DNA of 64,000 nt from Komagataella phaffii GS115 (GCF_000027005.1 NC_012966.1:744001-808000); one strand, 5' to 3'. Shown: positions 37,497 through 48,685, counted from the first letter of the stretch. Notes: generated from the letters alone by a model not told the origin. Made by a program: numbers and translations.

Positions 37497-38418
37497 AGTT
37501 TACATGAAATTGTGTGATTTTAGCTACATAAAGTTATAAATGGTATTAGGATCAGACTACAGATCACTGGTAGTCTACGTTTTTGACTGCAAATGTTGTA
37601 CCAATTTTTGAACATTCATGAGAAACTGAAGATTTAAGATTAAAGTCTTAGAATTCCAATGGCTTTAGCGTATTATTATGAAGACTTTCATCTTTACTTT
37701 GCTATCAAAAGCACAGAATCCGTCCTGACGGTTAGTTGAATGCTTAGTAGGTGAAATGGTACAGATGTATCTAGTCAGCCAGAAGCTACAAATAATAGTC
37801 CTAGGCATATTCAATCAAGCCCTGAGGTTCACACTTATTTTTCACGTTGCAAGGTCTGAAAGAAAGTCATCTGAAATTTGAGATTTCTACCAGATAGCCA
37901 GGTAAATGAACATCCATGAAACCCTCATACTGGGCTACATTACGAAGAGGAATTTGCTGATTAACGCAGCCCTATAGTTAGTTGACTGTGGTAGAATAAT
38001 CGTTTCCCCAAACAGGCTTTAATTTCCCTTTTAGTAATATACGCGACTATATTTCTATTGTTGTATTGACGTCTACTAGCAATAACAAACTATCGTTGTC
38101 AACAACACGCACCCAACAACGCTGCAAATCCTAAGCGATAAGCTGTTCAGTTTGAAAGGACTGCAAATACACAATAAAAAGGCTTAGGGAACTCTTGGAA
38201 GCCCAGAAAACTTCAGTTCCACGCATTTCCACCAACTATTGGAGACCATTTTCTCCAGTCTGTCATAGGAACGGGTATAGATTTAACGGTTAGATCGTCC
38301 CACGAAGGTTATCTTCCTCCGCTTAATTTTGCTTTATTCAACAATTATTGTAACCGCTTTAGGAAACTGCTAAACATTCAAAAGAAATTTCACCAGTCGA
38401 AGGTATAATATAGCACTC
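37497..38418. other. Long intergenic region between tRNA-Lys and INP1-like gene
   Basis: About 920 bp with no gene seen. AT-rich with short scattered repeats (CTGCAAAT occurs three times, near 37587, 38120 and 38160). It may hold the upstream region of the tRNA and a long promoter for the next gene. Confidence 0.45.
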
Positions 38419-40008
38419 ATGTCTGTCAACTTGGAAGAAGCTCGTTCCTCCTTAAAACCCCCAAGAAGTAAGGACAGCAAGGCTGAAAGCATTCAGGCGA
38501 GAACAAAAACCGGTACTCTAATACAACATTTTAACTCGGTGGACCCAACAGAATTGGAGAGCCATCTACCAAGCCAAAGTATGTCCTCCCCCATAGTCAA
38601 TGAATCTCCTAGGAAGAAGACCCTTACTAGGAATTCAGCGTCTGCCAAAAAAACAGATAAAAAAGAAAAGAGTTTGTTCTCCAGAATTAAAGAAGTGACT
38701 AGGAGCAACAGCAAGACAAACCTCAAAAGAGAAGCGTCCAAGTCCAACATTTTTTCACTAGGCAAAAACAAAAACAATAATGAGGCACCCTCCAAAGTGG
38801 TGACACCAGAGCAAAAGAAAGTGTCTAGTGCAGAGGAAGACGAAAACTCCAATGCCAACAAAGAACTGCTGTTTGAGCATCCAAAATGTCAAATGTTGCT
38901 ATATGAAGGAAATATTGACCGAAGGACACCTGGTAACGCATCTGCCCGAAAAGGAAAAACAGTTGGTCAAGGAAAATTCAAAATTTACAAAATGCTTAAG
39001 GATGCACCATACATGAAGTGTGGTCATGTTGTCTATCCTTTACTGCCTAAACTAAGGATCATTAGAATTGCCATGAATCAGTTTATCTTCCCCATTCACA
39101 ATCCCGAAAGATATAGACAATTGGTCATCAACAGTGATGACGGAGAAGTGCTGGACAAGTTGGAACTGACTTTTTCTCAACTTTGCCAATACTCTACTCT
39201 TTTTTTCCCTGTTCCTGCCTATAGCGAGAAATCTGATGATGATAATGACGCAACAGAGATAATATACGATAATGAAGAGGATGTGAACCTGAATGTATCT
39301 GGCGATATCAAAGATTTTAACATTATCAAGATCAGCTCATCGACGCCTAAAAAGCTGGAGCGAGATCTCTCAATCAGTAGTGATATGGCGTGTTTAAGTG
39401 AACAAAAAGATCAAATAGAAAAGAGTCAAATGAAAAGGGTACAAGAGTCCAAAGTAACCAAACTGAATCAAGAATATTCAAATTCTACTCTTTCATCACT
39501 GGAAGAAGAATTGAACATGTTTGAAGGACAGCAGGCTCCAACTCTGACAACCATTGGTGTTTCTCAACAGACAGCAGAAACTGCAACCTACGTTTCTGCA
39601 GCTTCGACACTGAAAAAGGACTCATCTTTGGAAAATAGCTTTACTGACACTGCTCAGCAAACTGATCAACTTGACGAGTCTTCAAGAATCCAAGAGCAAG
39701 ACTCCACCACAATGGACGAATCCGTTGATACAACAACTGGTTTTGAATCTACAGTTCTCTCATTCGACTCCTTAAATGGAGAAAAATTCTCATCCACTCT
39801 CAGAGATTATTTGAGCTCTCAAAGAAGTGCTAGCACTATCGTTTCTGCTGGTGATTCTTCCGACGGACGCACACTCAGACAGTACGGGTCAACGCTCTCA
39901 CTGGATAAGACCTACGTTTACGACTTACTAAGGGGCAACCGTACCAAAGAAATACTGGATCTTCAATTCAGCAGCCATCCTTCCATCATTGGTAAGATCT
40001 GGCATTAA
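38419..40008 (+). CDS. INP1: Inp1-like peroxisome inheritance protein
   Basis: Predicted peripheral peroxisomal protein that tethers peroxisomes to the mother-cell cortex through Pex3. The 529-residue protein has a Ser/Lys-rich disordered N-terminus (residues 1-150) and one folded region (about 152-270). That region carries LLFEHPKCQMLLYEG, GKFKIYKMLKDAPYMKCG and VYPLLPKLRIIRI, and then HNPERYRQLVI, in the order of the Inp1 domain. The rest is acidic and Ser/Thr-rich. The identification rests on the single domain (S. cerevisiae Inp1 is 420 residues), so it is good but not certain. A role in peroxisome retention would fit a methylotroph. Confidence 0.68.
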   Translation: MSVNLEEARSSLKPPRSKDSKAESIQARTKTGTLIQHFNSVDPTELESHLPSQSMSSPIVNESPRKKTLTRNSASAKKTDKKEKSLFSRIKEVTRSNSKTNLKREASKSNIFSLGKNKNNNEAPSKVVTPEQKKVSSAEEDENSNANKELLFEHPKCQMLLYEGNIDRRTPGNASARKGKTVGQGKFKIYKMLKDAPYMKCGHVVYPLLPKLRIIRIAMNQFIFPIHNPERYRQLVINSDDGEVLDKLELTFSQLCQYSTLFFPVPAYSEKSDDDNDATEIIYDNEEDVNLNVSGDIKDFNIIKISSSTPKKLERDLSISSDMACLSEQKDQIEKSQMKRVQESKVTKLNQEYSNSTLSSLEEELNMFEGQQAPTLTTIGVSQQTAETATYVSAASTLKKDSSLENSFTDTAQQTDQLDESSRIQEQDSTTMDESVDTTTGFESTVLSFDSLNGEKFSSTLRDYLSSQRSASTIVSAGDSSDGRTLRQYGSTLSLDKTYVYDLLRGNRTKEILDLQFSSHPSIIGKIWH

Positions 40009-40237
40009 AAAGACAATAAATAGGACCCCTTGCCCTTTCTTTCTTAATTGACTGTAATACTACTGATTTCTAATTTCATTACATAATCACAAGATTCTGC
40101 CGCCCAATATCCAACGATTGAATATGTGTACCAACCAATAAAATCGAAGGCTCCCTTGGTTCCTTCATCCATCAACAATTTTTCATAGTAATTCCAAGGT
40201 TCTACCACGTTCAATCGATTCCAAACACTGCAAGATC

Positions 40238-41407
40238 ATGTCAACTCCCAATCCTAGTCCTCTTGGAACCGATATATCCAAACTGGCCATTCCCACATTG
40301 CCAGGAAACTTTCCTCCAGAGACACAGAAGTCTGGATTTTGGTCATCCAACCCCATTTTCTACTACCTGAACAACGTTTACTCTTCAGTGTCAGAGCACC
40401 GTCAGTCTTTGAACTTGGTCAACCCAGGGGTCTTTGAGAACCTCACAAAGGAAGTCAGCCGTGATGTTTTCCTCAACCAATACTTTTTTACAGGACTGAG
40501 AGCAGACCTCAACAAGGCCTTCATTATGAACCCAGTGTTCCAGATTTCTCATGCTTTGTCTATTGGATCCGAACAAATCCCACCATATGCATTTAGTGCC
40601 TTATACGCCAACGACAACCTGTTCTTGCAAGGTAACTTGGACAACAACTTTTCATTGTCTGGTAGATTACACTACGGATGGGATAAGCACAACATCACTA
40701 AAGCAACTTTGCAAATTGTTAAGGACCAACCAACCATGGCTCAACTGGAGCAAGACTACCAGGGTAATGACTTTTCCTTCAACTTCAAGGCTTTGAACCC
40801 TTCTATTCTAGACGGCCGTTTTACCGGTGTTGCCGTTGGATCTCTCCTACAAGCTTTAACCCCAAAGTTGGCCGTTGGTCTGGAATCTGTATACTCTGTC
40901 CAACATCCTTCTTACCCAGCTGAAGCTGCTGTTTCTTATGTTGCCCGTTATAACAATACTAACTGGATTGCTACCGCTCAGTTGCAAGCTCAAGGTTCTT
41001 TGAGCACCTCTTTCTGGAGAAAGGTTACCGAAAACGTGGAAGCTGGTATTGAGACCAACTTACAAGCCACTATGAAGCCTTTGACGGACCCAATCATGGG
41101 TGCCCCAGTTGGCTTTCAGCCAGTTATCGAGGGAACCACCACTCTTGGTGCCAAATACGAATTCAGACAATCTGTATTTAGAGGCCAGATCGACTCTCAA
41201 GGTAAAGTCGCTTGCTTCTTGGAGAAGAGAATCCTCCCTACTGTTTCCATTTTATTCAGTGGTGAGTTGAACCACTTTGACAACACTTCCAAATTGGGTC
41301 TTGGTTTGCAATTGGAGAGCGCTGGCTCCGAAGAACTGATGAAGATGCAACAAGGTTTGATTGATCAGAACGGAAACCCTATTCCTGGAGCTCCTCAGAC
41401 TTTATAA
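40238..41407 (+). CDS. TOM40: Mitochondrial outer membrane import channel Tom40
   Basis: Beta-barrel pore of the TOM complex, through which nearly all mitochondrial precursors pass. It has 389 residues (387 in S. cerevisiae). A short polar N-terminus is followed by a porin-3 type barrel from about residue 70. Conserved stretches are NPGVFENLTKEV, NPVFQISHALSIGS, LQGNLDNNFSLSGRLHYGW and the C-terminal strand LFSGELNHFDNTSKLGLGLQ. Codon bias is strong. Convergent with the MED9-like gene (25 bp between stops). Confidence 0.96.
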   Translation: MSTPNPSPLGTDISKLAIPTLPGNFPPETQKSGFWSSNPIFYYLNNVYSSVSEHRQSLNLVNPGVFENLTKEVSRDVFLNQYFFTGLRADLNKAFIMNPVFQISHALSIGSEQIPPYAFSALYANDNLFLQGNLDNNFSLSGRLHYGWDKHNITKATLQIVKDQPTMAQLEQDYQGNDFSFNFKALNPSILDGRFTGVAVGSLLQALTPKLAVGLESVYSVQHPSYPAEAAVSYVARYNNTNWIATAQLQAQGSLSTSFWRKVTENVEAGIETNLQATMKPLTDPIMGAPVGFQPVIEGTTTLGAKYEFRQSVFRGQIDSQGKVACFLEKRILPTVSILFSGELNHFDNTSKLGLGLQLESAGSEELMKMQQGLIDQNGNPIPGAPQTL

Positions 41408-41432
41408 ATGTATATATTTAATGCCGCCTTTT

Positions 41433-42053
41433 CTACTTAACTGTGTGATCACGCTTCATCACCATCTCCCTGAAATCTAGTAACTCCTGTCTTTTCCTAG
41501 TTATCTTCTCGTCCAGCTCTCTCAGCTTATTGATTCTGCTTTCACTGCTCTCTGAAAGCCCCTCAACGTTATCCAGTAGACCTCTTATTTTGGAAATTTG
41601 AGCTCTTATCCGACCAGCAGCATTGTCAAAATCCTTCGGTTCGATTTTTCCCAACTTGAGTTCTTCTATTAGATCTAGCAAAAGTGGTAGCAGTTCTACT
41701 TTCCGAATTTCTGTTAAAGCGATGTGCTCTTTCTCCAATTGATCTACTCGCAATCTGGTTTCTTCGTCAATGTCGACAGTGGCAGGCTCACTTTCAGTGC
41801 TCCTGATGCTTCCCTCCACCGAGGTAAAATCCTTTTCTATTTCGTATGGAGTGCCCAACTTACTGGGTATTTTCACCTGGGACGTGAACATCTGAAATGA
41901 CCCCGATAACGTAGATTTCTTATTCCAGTTCACTGCCCTATCTTGTATCAAACATCCAGAGTAGCACAATTCGAGCACATCTGCTAGACGGAAACACGCT
42001 AGAACTTCTTTATCCGAAGTGTCTTCTTTATTCACCAGCGTCAATCTGTCCAT
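41433..42053 (-). CDS. MED9: Mediator subunit 9-like protein
   Basis: Probably Med9/Cse2, a middle-module Mediator subunit. The C-terminal region (about residues 115-206) has the Med9 pattern: LLPLLLDLIEELKLGKIEP, DFDNAAGRIRAQISKIR, a central LDNVEGLSES and a long coil ending KRQELLDFREMV. The open frame from 42053 gives 206 residues, but S. cerevisiae Cse2 has 149. The internal ATG at 41891 (residue 55, MFTSQVKIPSKLG) would give 152 and a normal promoter. From 42053 the start codon would be only 15 bp from that of ENV9. The true start is therefore open. Confidence 0.62.
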   Translation of the reverse strand: MDRLTLVNKEDTSDKEVLACFRLADVLELCYSGCLIQDRAVNWNKKSTLSGSFQMFTSQVKIPSKLGTPYEIEKDFTSVEGSIRSTESEPATVDIDEETRLRVDQLEKEHIALTEIRKVELLPLLLDLIEELKLGKIEPKDFDNAAGRIRAQISKIRGLLDNVEGLSESSESRINKLRELDEKITRKRQELLDFREMVMKRDHTVK

Positions 42054-42068
42054 TCAAAATAGGTGGCC

Positions 42069-43031
42069 ATGTCTTTGGAGAACCCCAACCTTCTACCTTA
42101 CTTCAATCCGAAAAAGGAGAGGCGAGTGGCTTTTATAACAGGCGCCAACAGTGGCATTGGTCAAATGACCACGTTGCATCTCTACATGCATGGTTACATT
42201 GTCTATATGGCAGGACGAAGCAAAGCTAGGGTTGATCAAGCAATAAAGTTTGTTCAAAAGGAAGCACGACATAGAAGGTGGCTTCCTGACCAAACGTTTG
42301 GGGAACTGAAGTATATTCACCTCGATCTGATGAATTTGAAAAGTGTCGAACGTGCAGTCGTGGAGTTCAAGACACAAGAAAAAGTGTTGCATCTTCTGAT
42401 CAATAACGCAGGCGTGATGGCTCTTCCTTTCTATTTGTCTGGAGACAAATTTGAAGTGCAGATGCAAACAGACTACGTGGCACCGTTTCTCCTTACTCAA
42501 AGGCTAGTGCCCTTAATGGAAACCGTTTCAGATCCAAGGATCATCTATTTATCTTCAATTGGCCACAACTTTTGTTTTCGAAGGTTCTCTCCAGATTCAC
42601 AGTTTGTGTACTGGCCTAATATAATATTCACATGGTTTCGATATGGCTTGGCCAAAACTGCCGGTATTCTCTACATGAAGACGTTAGCCATTCAACATCC
42701 AAATATTCTTTGTCTTTCTGTCCATCCTGGATTTGTTATGAACACTAACCTGTTCAGCCATTTCACAAGGCTGCCTTTAATTGGCACATTTTTCTGGTTA
42801 GCTTTTCAGGTGTTTGGTTGGATTTTTGGTGTCTCCAATGAAGATGGCAGCTATTCAACTGTTAATTGTGCATTATCACCTAAACTATCTGCATCCTCAG
42901 ATAACGGTAAATACTTTACTACTTATGGCATAGAAACAACACCCAACAGGGTCGCACGAGACTTACAATACGGCAAAATACTATGGGACTGGACTCAACA
43001 AGAATTGCTCAAGAGGGGCTATAATACTTAG
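42069..43031 (+). CDS. ENV9: Short-chain dehydrogenase/reductase, Env9 type
   Basis: NAD(P)-dependent oxidoreductase of the retinol-dehydrogenase-like SDR group. In S. cerevisiae Env9 is on lipid droplets and affects vacuole morphology. The 320-residue protein has the nucleotide motif TGANSGIG (about residues 24-31), NNAGVMALP and the active-site pattern YGLAKTA (Tyr and Lys). Near the C-terminus it has LSVHPGFVMNTNLFS and a hydrophobic hairpin LIGTFFWLAFQVFGWIFG for membrane or droplet attachment. The start is the ATG at 42069. It shares a very short divergent region with the MED9-like gene. Confidence 0.87.
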   Translation: MSLENPNLLPYFNPKKERRVAFITGANSGIGQMTTLHLYMHGYIVYMAGRSKARVDQAIKFVQKEARHRRWLPDQTFGELKYIHLDLMNLKSVERAVVEFKTQEKVLHLLINNAGVMALPFYLSGDKFEVQMQTDYVAPFLLTQRLVPLMETVSDPRIIYLSSIGHNFCFRRFSPDSQFVYWPNIIFTWFRYGLAKTAGILYMKTLAIQHPNILCLSVHPGFVMNTNLFSHFTRLPLIGTFFWLAFQVFGWIFGVSNEDGSYSTVNCALSPKLSASSDNGKYFTTYGIETTPNRVARDLQYGKILWDWTQQELLKRGYNT

Positions 43032-43060
43032 CTCTCGCTTTATAATAGCTATTTGTCTAA

Positions 43061-46000
43061 CTACAAGTTTTTAATACTAATACCAGGTTCTCCTGGAACA
43101 GCACTGTCAACAACCTTTCCTGTGGCAGTAATCTCTATATCTCCTCCGGTCTCAATATCCTTACCAATCTTAGATCCTGGTTTGAATGATATAACTTGAA
43201 ATTGCTCTACCTTGAGGATAGCTGGACTGCGCTTCAAGTTATGCAGAACACTCTTAATAGTTTCTTCTTCGTTGAAGGATGCTTCTCTATTGAACACAAC
43301 TTCTGGTGATTCTTGTTGCAGACGTTGCTTCAAAATAGAGATAAATGGCATAGCACGTTTTATCTCCTTTGGCTCTATCTTCTCTCTCAAACTCTTGGTA
43401 TCATCTAACGTTTGTTGCTCAAAGGCCTCACGTACTAGCTCAATAAATTGAGTTTGCCATTCAGGGAAGGTAGAAGCAACATACAAGGTAACCTTGACAG
43501 GTTTAGATGGGTCTAATTCTTGTTTTCCCTTCTTCTTCTTTAGTCCAGCACCTTCAACCTCTCTGATGGACCGTTGCAGGTCCTTAACATATTCTAGCGC
43601 ACTCGTTACAGAAACGGCGACAGGCTTTGAAGCTCTTGGGAAAGCAGCAAATTGGACAGAGCCTTTGTTCTGCAAAACTTCACGGTAAATGTACTCAGCA
43701 AAGTGAGGAGCAACTGGAGCAAGCATCAATACCTGGGTCTCAATGTATCGAAGAACTAAGTCCCTGTGCATGTTTCCAGCACCGACAGACTCTCTATAAT
43801 AATCACGAGCCGTCTGATAATCGAACAGGCCGTATTTTAAGGCAGATTTGAAGTTGGTCAGGGAGTATTGTTCGTACGTCTCCTCGATCAGTCTGTTCAT
43901 CTCATTCTCAAAGGCAACATCAAAGAACTTTTCAATTGGACCGGATCTGAGAGAGTCAGCATTCTTGACAATTTCCTCTGCCCATTCTTTGAAGGTAAAG
44001 AGACGAAGAATGGCGGCGTTGGCATTGCTTTCATCAAGATTGGCATCTTCCGTTGTATCACCAGCATCAGCTAAAGCAATACGAGCAGCATCGGCACCAA
44101 ACTTTTCAACTATTTGGTGCAATGTCATGAAGTTTCCAGTGGATTTTGACATCTTGGCATTGTTTAGCATTAAATGACCATTAGCACGGATCCCTTTGGG
44201 CCAGAATCTCTTGGGGAACAAAGCTGTGTGAACATAGATACAGAAGGTCAGATGGTTAGGAATCAAATCTTTACCAGAAATGGAGATGTCTAGGGGGTAG
44301 AAGTACTCAAACTCTCTTCTCAATTTTTTCAGGTTCTCCGCTGGAATGTCGGACTTGATTTCTTCAGTGCGGCAGAAAATGTAATCAAATACATCGTCGG
44401 TCATTTGATCAGCAGTAATTCCTAATGGACCGACCTCCTTACCATAGTAATCAGAGTGGAGCAGGTGGCAGAATGTGTAGAAAGAATGGTAAACCGTAGA
44501 GTCAGACAATGACTCGACAAGGTACTTCTTGTCCCATGGGATACGAGTACCTAAACCGTACGTTCTTGACACAGCCCAGTTCTTCAGCCAGTTTAAGACA
44601 CCTTCAAAGGCATGCTCAGTTTCAGGACTGAACAGGTTCATATTGTCAAGACATTCAAGTGCCAGCGCCTTCCAACTTTCTTCACCATAGTCCAGATACC
44701 ATTGGTCTTCTAAGGAAACAACACATTCATCTCCAGAACGAGACATGACAACTCCCTCGGGCTCATTGTAGACGAAAGCAGTGTTCTCCTCAAGCATTTG
44801 GTCTCTGACTAAGCGCTTGGCATTCTCAACCTTTTCACCAGTGAATTTACCATAAATCATAATACCGTTGTAGAAACCTTCCTTGTAAGCCAATTCCTTG
44901 GCCTTTGCCAACTGAACAGCGTCTTTTGGCGACTTGATTTTGAGTTCGTTTACGAGATATTCAGCACATTTGTCACCGTACTTCTCAGTTCTAATCAAAG
45001 CGACAAAGTCTTCAATAACCCATTCCTTCTTGATACCATAGTACTCTGATTTGTGGGCTAAGTCCCTGGTGTTGATGTAGTCATCGGGAGAATCAGACGG
45101 AACACAAGTGACGACACCAGTTCCTTTGTTTGGCAAGATGGTATCCATAGGCAAAATTCTGAGTTCTTTCTCAGCAGCCAAAGGAGCAGTGATTTTAGAA
45201 CCGATCAAAACGGAACCATTAATTTGAACCACGGGCTTGTAGTAACCACGTTGAGGTGTGAGACCTTGGAAGGACATATTCTTGAACGCACGTTCAGTAC
45301 AAATGTAAAATTGCCCTTGAGCAGCTTCAAAAATACCGTAATCAATCTTTTTTGAGACAAAACAACATGTTTGACCGTACATAGTCTCTGGTCTCAGTGT
45401 AGCAGCTACCAAAAATATCTCGTTAGAAGCGAAGTCAAAATTCTTTTGTTTCAGGTATCCCTGAGCTTCGGGAGCAAATTCAGTAATCTTGATTTTTATA
45501 CAGGTGTATTCTTGAGGAGTGACACCTTCACCAGACTGTCTGTCGTGATCCATACAAGGTTGACCGTCTTTTTCTGAGTAAATAGTGTATCTCTTACCAA
45601 ATTTGATCTTTCCATCTTCCTTTAGTTTGTTCATTTGCCACCTGACAAAAGCATCATAATAGGGATTAAGGTCAGTGGTGATCATGGAACGACGCCAGTC
45701 AACACGGGCACCAAACGAAGTAACATCATTCTGACACAAGGGAGGAAAATAAGTTAACCAATAGTATGGGTCCGCAAACTTTGGAATTTCTTCATCTGGA
45801 ATACCCAGCTGCTGTAAGATTTCAAATTGAAACTTACTTCTGCCCTGTTTGGCTACAACCTTGGATTTTTTAGCACTGAACTTCGACAGGTCATCTCTCT
45901 GCTTAACCTCTTTGGGGGCAGGTTCTTCCTCCTCCTCAGCATCAGCTGGGAATCTGGAAAAGTCCTCACCAAACTGCTCAATTTCTCTGGCCAACTTGTC

Positions 46001-46457
46001 AGCAGCGGCACTGATTGGCATACCAGTACAGTGGAAACCAAGTGGGAAAAGAGACTTCTTACCAGTCATTCTTTCAAAACCGTTAGCAAACTCAACTTTA
46101 GATAAAGTGAACCCATGACCAGCGTGTAGGACACCGTTCATGTAAGGATAAGCCATTGAAGAAAAATGTTTTGGTCTTCTTCTGTGTAGTTCGTCACTAT
46201 CAATACCGTAAGGTTCTTCTTCAAAAGTAGGTGCATCTACCTCAAACACCTTTTCATCTTGCCATATTTTCTGATACTTCTTTTCGATTTCAATCAAGGC
46301 ATCCCTACGAGAGGTCTGTTGATAATGTTAGTGATCTAGAGTGGTAAAAAAAATTTTCAGGTCGTGAATTCGAAAATTGCAAGCCATGAAAACTGTTCAC
46401 TGTTTGGTACCAACTTACATTCTCGAGGACGATGGTCTTGGACTCTGGAGCACTCAT
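43061..46457 (-). CDS. CDC60: Cytosolic leucyl-tRNA synthetase, two exons
   Basis: Charges tRNA-Leu in the cytosol and in yeast also signals leucine to TORC1. The coding region is complement(join(43061..46315,46419..46457)), 1,097 residues (1,090 in S. cerevisiae). Exon 1 gives MSAPESKTIVLEN and exon 2 continues TSRRDALIEIEKKYQKIW, matching the yeast N-terminus. The class I motifs are HAGH (residues 77-80) and KMSKS (734-738), with the CP1 editing insertion between them. Convergent with ENV9. Confidence 0.96.
46316..46418 (-). other. CDC60: Intron of CDC60 (103 nt)
   Basis: Donor GTAAGT, branch CACTAACAT, acceptor AACAG; phase 0 after codon 13. Its removal restores the conserved VLEN-T-RRDALI start. 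Confidence 0.9.
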
Positions 46458-46654
46458 ACTCTATGAATTAGGAATAAACAAATACAGTCAATTGTAGGTC
46501 CCCCAGTGATATTAGTCTAGTCTTAGAAAGAAGATCGGTTCGCTAGACGGATATTAGAGATGCGAGGGTGAAGCTCGAGGAAAGCCAGTTTATTACTCGA
46601 AACAGATATACGTTGGATTTGATATATATGGTATACTTATTTACAGATTACTCT

Positions 46655-48451
46655 TTAGGTAAATGCATGCGGAGGAATCTGTCCCTGTTGATGAGAGCTC
46701 CTGAAGGCTTGAATAGCAGCTTCATAGTTCCAATGGCTTTGCTCGCAAAGCATCAACGTAAACTCGGGATTGAGTTTGGTCTCCATTAAAACTTTGTGGG
46801 CCAGTTCTTGCTGCTGAGGTGTAAGATTAGTATTAAGCAGCTGGGAGGTGGGTTGTGGCTGTGTATTCGGTACTTCAGGGTGAACTGCTGGATGTGTAAG
46901 TGGTGTGGACGTTCTGGATATTTCTGTGGAACCAGCGGCTGAAGGAGTAGTTCCTACAGCTGCTTCTTGATTCCTTTTTGTAACTACCCAGGCGTTCGTA
47001 GGAATGTGTGGCCTTATCAACAGAAGATCAGATGCCACTATCATTGCTCCATTAGGACCAAAGACAATCACAAAAGTACGGTCAAATGAACGCTTGGACA
47101 GAGAAGATCTTTGGCCTTTATAATGAGATCTTACACCAGATTGAACTGGTTGAACAGGTGCAGCCGTTTCCTCAAATTCCCCGTGTAGTGATACAATGAT
47201 ACCGTTTAGTTGTGGAAAAGACCAAGATTCTATAGCAAACTGATCTATTTTTTCTAAAAGCTTGTGTGATGTCATTGGAAGACAGTTGAACAGTCGCAAA
47301 ATTTGTTCTTGACCAACTGCTAATCGTGACATTCTAGATTTTTCATTTGAAATTCTTGTCAAATTACGAGAATTTGAAAGATAATATGACCATGAGTTGC
47401 CACTAGGAACAGTTGAATTGCCTGTAGGATCCGGAGAAGGATGTGCAGTGTCGATTTGGAAGGAGAATTGAGACTCCGGTGCGTATAATTGAAGTAGTTG
47501 GTCTCTTGCAGAATCCCATAACTTTAAGTAATTAGTTAAAAAGTTTGTTGCTACGCCTTGTGTGGTCTCATTCTCAAAAAACATGGATACGGTAGGAGCT
47601 GGAAATTTGAAAATTGTGGACACTTTATTTTCATCTCTAACATATTCACCATCCAACATGATTAAACGCGGAAAATGTCTGATTACCTCCGATCTGTAGT
47701 TACGGTCCATCGATTGAGTTGTGAGAGGGTTATTCATTATCACCAGTTCTCTTAAACGAGTGAATTTGTGTCTGCAATTTTCAAAGAAACGAACCTTCTG
47801 AATGTTATTATCCTGCAGGGACAAATTCTTCACACGTGGAAAAGTACTGCCTAATATGGATAGATAAGTATTTGAATCGTTGATGTTGTTATTGGCCATG
47901 CTAATAGTATCAACTTGCAAGTTTTCTTGCGATGCTAATTTCATTAAGGCAGGGAACATCTTGGAAGAAGTAGAAGCTGATGAGAATAAACCCTGGGAGA
48001 CTAAAGTTGGGTCGTTGACCATATTCGTCAGGTCCAAAAAGCGAATTTCGGCATTATAACGACTCAACAGAAACTGTTTCAACAATTGGATAGTACGGGC
48101 AGTATCTGGTGAACCAGCGTTACCATTTCCGTTAGTGCTAGTGTTAGCTGTGATTTTTAGACTCTGGCCGGCAAATTTGACACCGTTCCAATTAACCAAA
48201 TCAGTGGCGTCCTTCTGGGTATTTACCGTAGCCTGTATCGTTCCAGTGTGATCCACAATGACATTTTGCAACTTTATCCTGGTTTTCCTTGCGATGAAAG
48301 AAACAAGGTCATCTTTGGACGCGTTGTTCCAGTTTCTTATTTCGACAGTAAAAGAGGGTTGTGCTGCAAAGGATTGGTGGCTCGAGTAGTTATTACCTCC
48401 GTTGAACTGATTTCGTCCATAACCTCCTCTTCCTCTGCCTCTGTAACTCAT
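46655..48451 (-). CDS. MEX67: mRNA export receptor Mex67
   Basis: Principal mRNA export factor, which works with Mtr2 and binds FG nucleoporins. It has 598 residues (599 in S. cerevisiae). A Gly/Arg-rich start MSYRGRGRGGYGR is followed by an RNA-binding fold (about 30-110) and leucine-rich repeats (about 125-285, LGSTFPRVKNLSLQDNNI). The NTF2-like domain (about 310-500) and a C-terminal UBA-like domain (about 545-598, ELAHKVLMETKLNPEFTLML) complete it. Divergent from SEC63; start codons 234 bp apart. Confidence 0.94.
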   Translation of the reverse strand: MSYRGRGRGGYGRNQFNGGNNYSSHQSFAAQPSFTVEIRNWNNASKDDLVSFIARKTRIKLQNVIVDHTGTIQATVNTQKDATDLVNWNGVKFAGQSLKITANTSTNGNGNAGSPDTARTIQLLKQFLLSRYNAEIRFLDLTNMVNDPTLVSQGLFSSASTSSKMFPALMKLASQENLQVDTISMANNNINDSNTYLSILGSTFPRVKNLSLQDNNIQKVRFFENCRHKFTRLRELVIMNNPLTTQSMDRNYRSEVIRHFPRLIMLDGEYVRDENKVSTIFKFPAPTVSMFFENETTQGVATNFLTNYLKLWDSARDQLLQLYAPESQFSFQIDTAHPSPDPTGNSTVPSGNSWSYYLSNSRNLTRISNEKSRMSRLAVGQEQILRLFNCLPMTSHKLLEKIDQFAIESWSFPQLNGIIVSLHGEFEETAAPVQPVQSGVRSHYKGQRSSLSKRSFDRTFVIVFGPNGAMIVASDLLLIRPHIPTNAWVVTKRNQEAAVGTTPSAAGSTEISRTSTPLTHPAVHPEVPNTQPQPTSQLLNTNLTPQQQELAHKVLMETKLNPEFTLMLCEQSHWNYEAAIQAFRSSHQQGQIPPHAFT

Positions 48452-48685
48452 TGGTTAAGTGGAGAAAAAGACTAGTGGGTTGGTTTTTTACTTGGGCCAA
48501 ATGCTACAACGATACTCTCCAAATTTTCGCTAAAGGGAGTCTCTTCCGCCTAGAAACTATTATCCCAGCCACGACCTTTTTCAAAAGGCGAGAAAAATCG
48601 CTGAGATCCCTACTTTGAAAAATGAGACTAGGAAAACTAGTAGACGTGTTAGTATCAGAAACGTAACGAAACGGGCCCATTGAAG

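Noticed and set aside
37497..38110. Possible solo LTR upstream of tRNA-Lys copy 1 (TGTTG at 37594 and 38060, CAACA near 38100)
   Set aside because: No matching target-site duplication, no polypurine tract and no second copy near the other tRNA-Lys gene; the short ends are common by chance.
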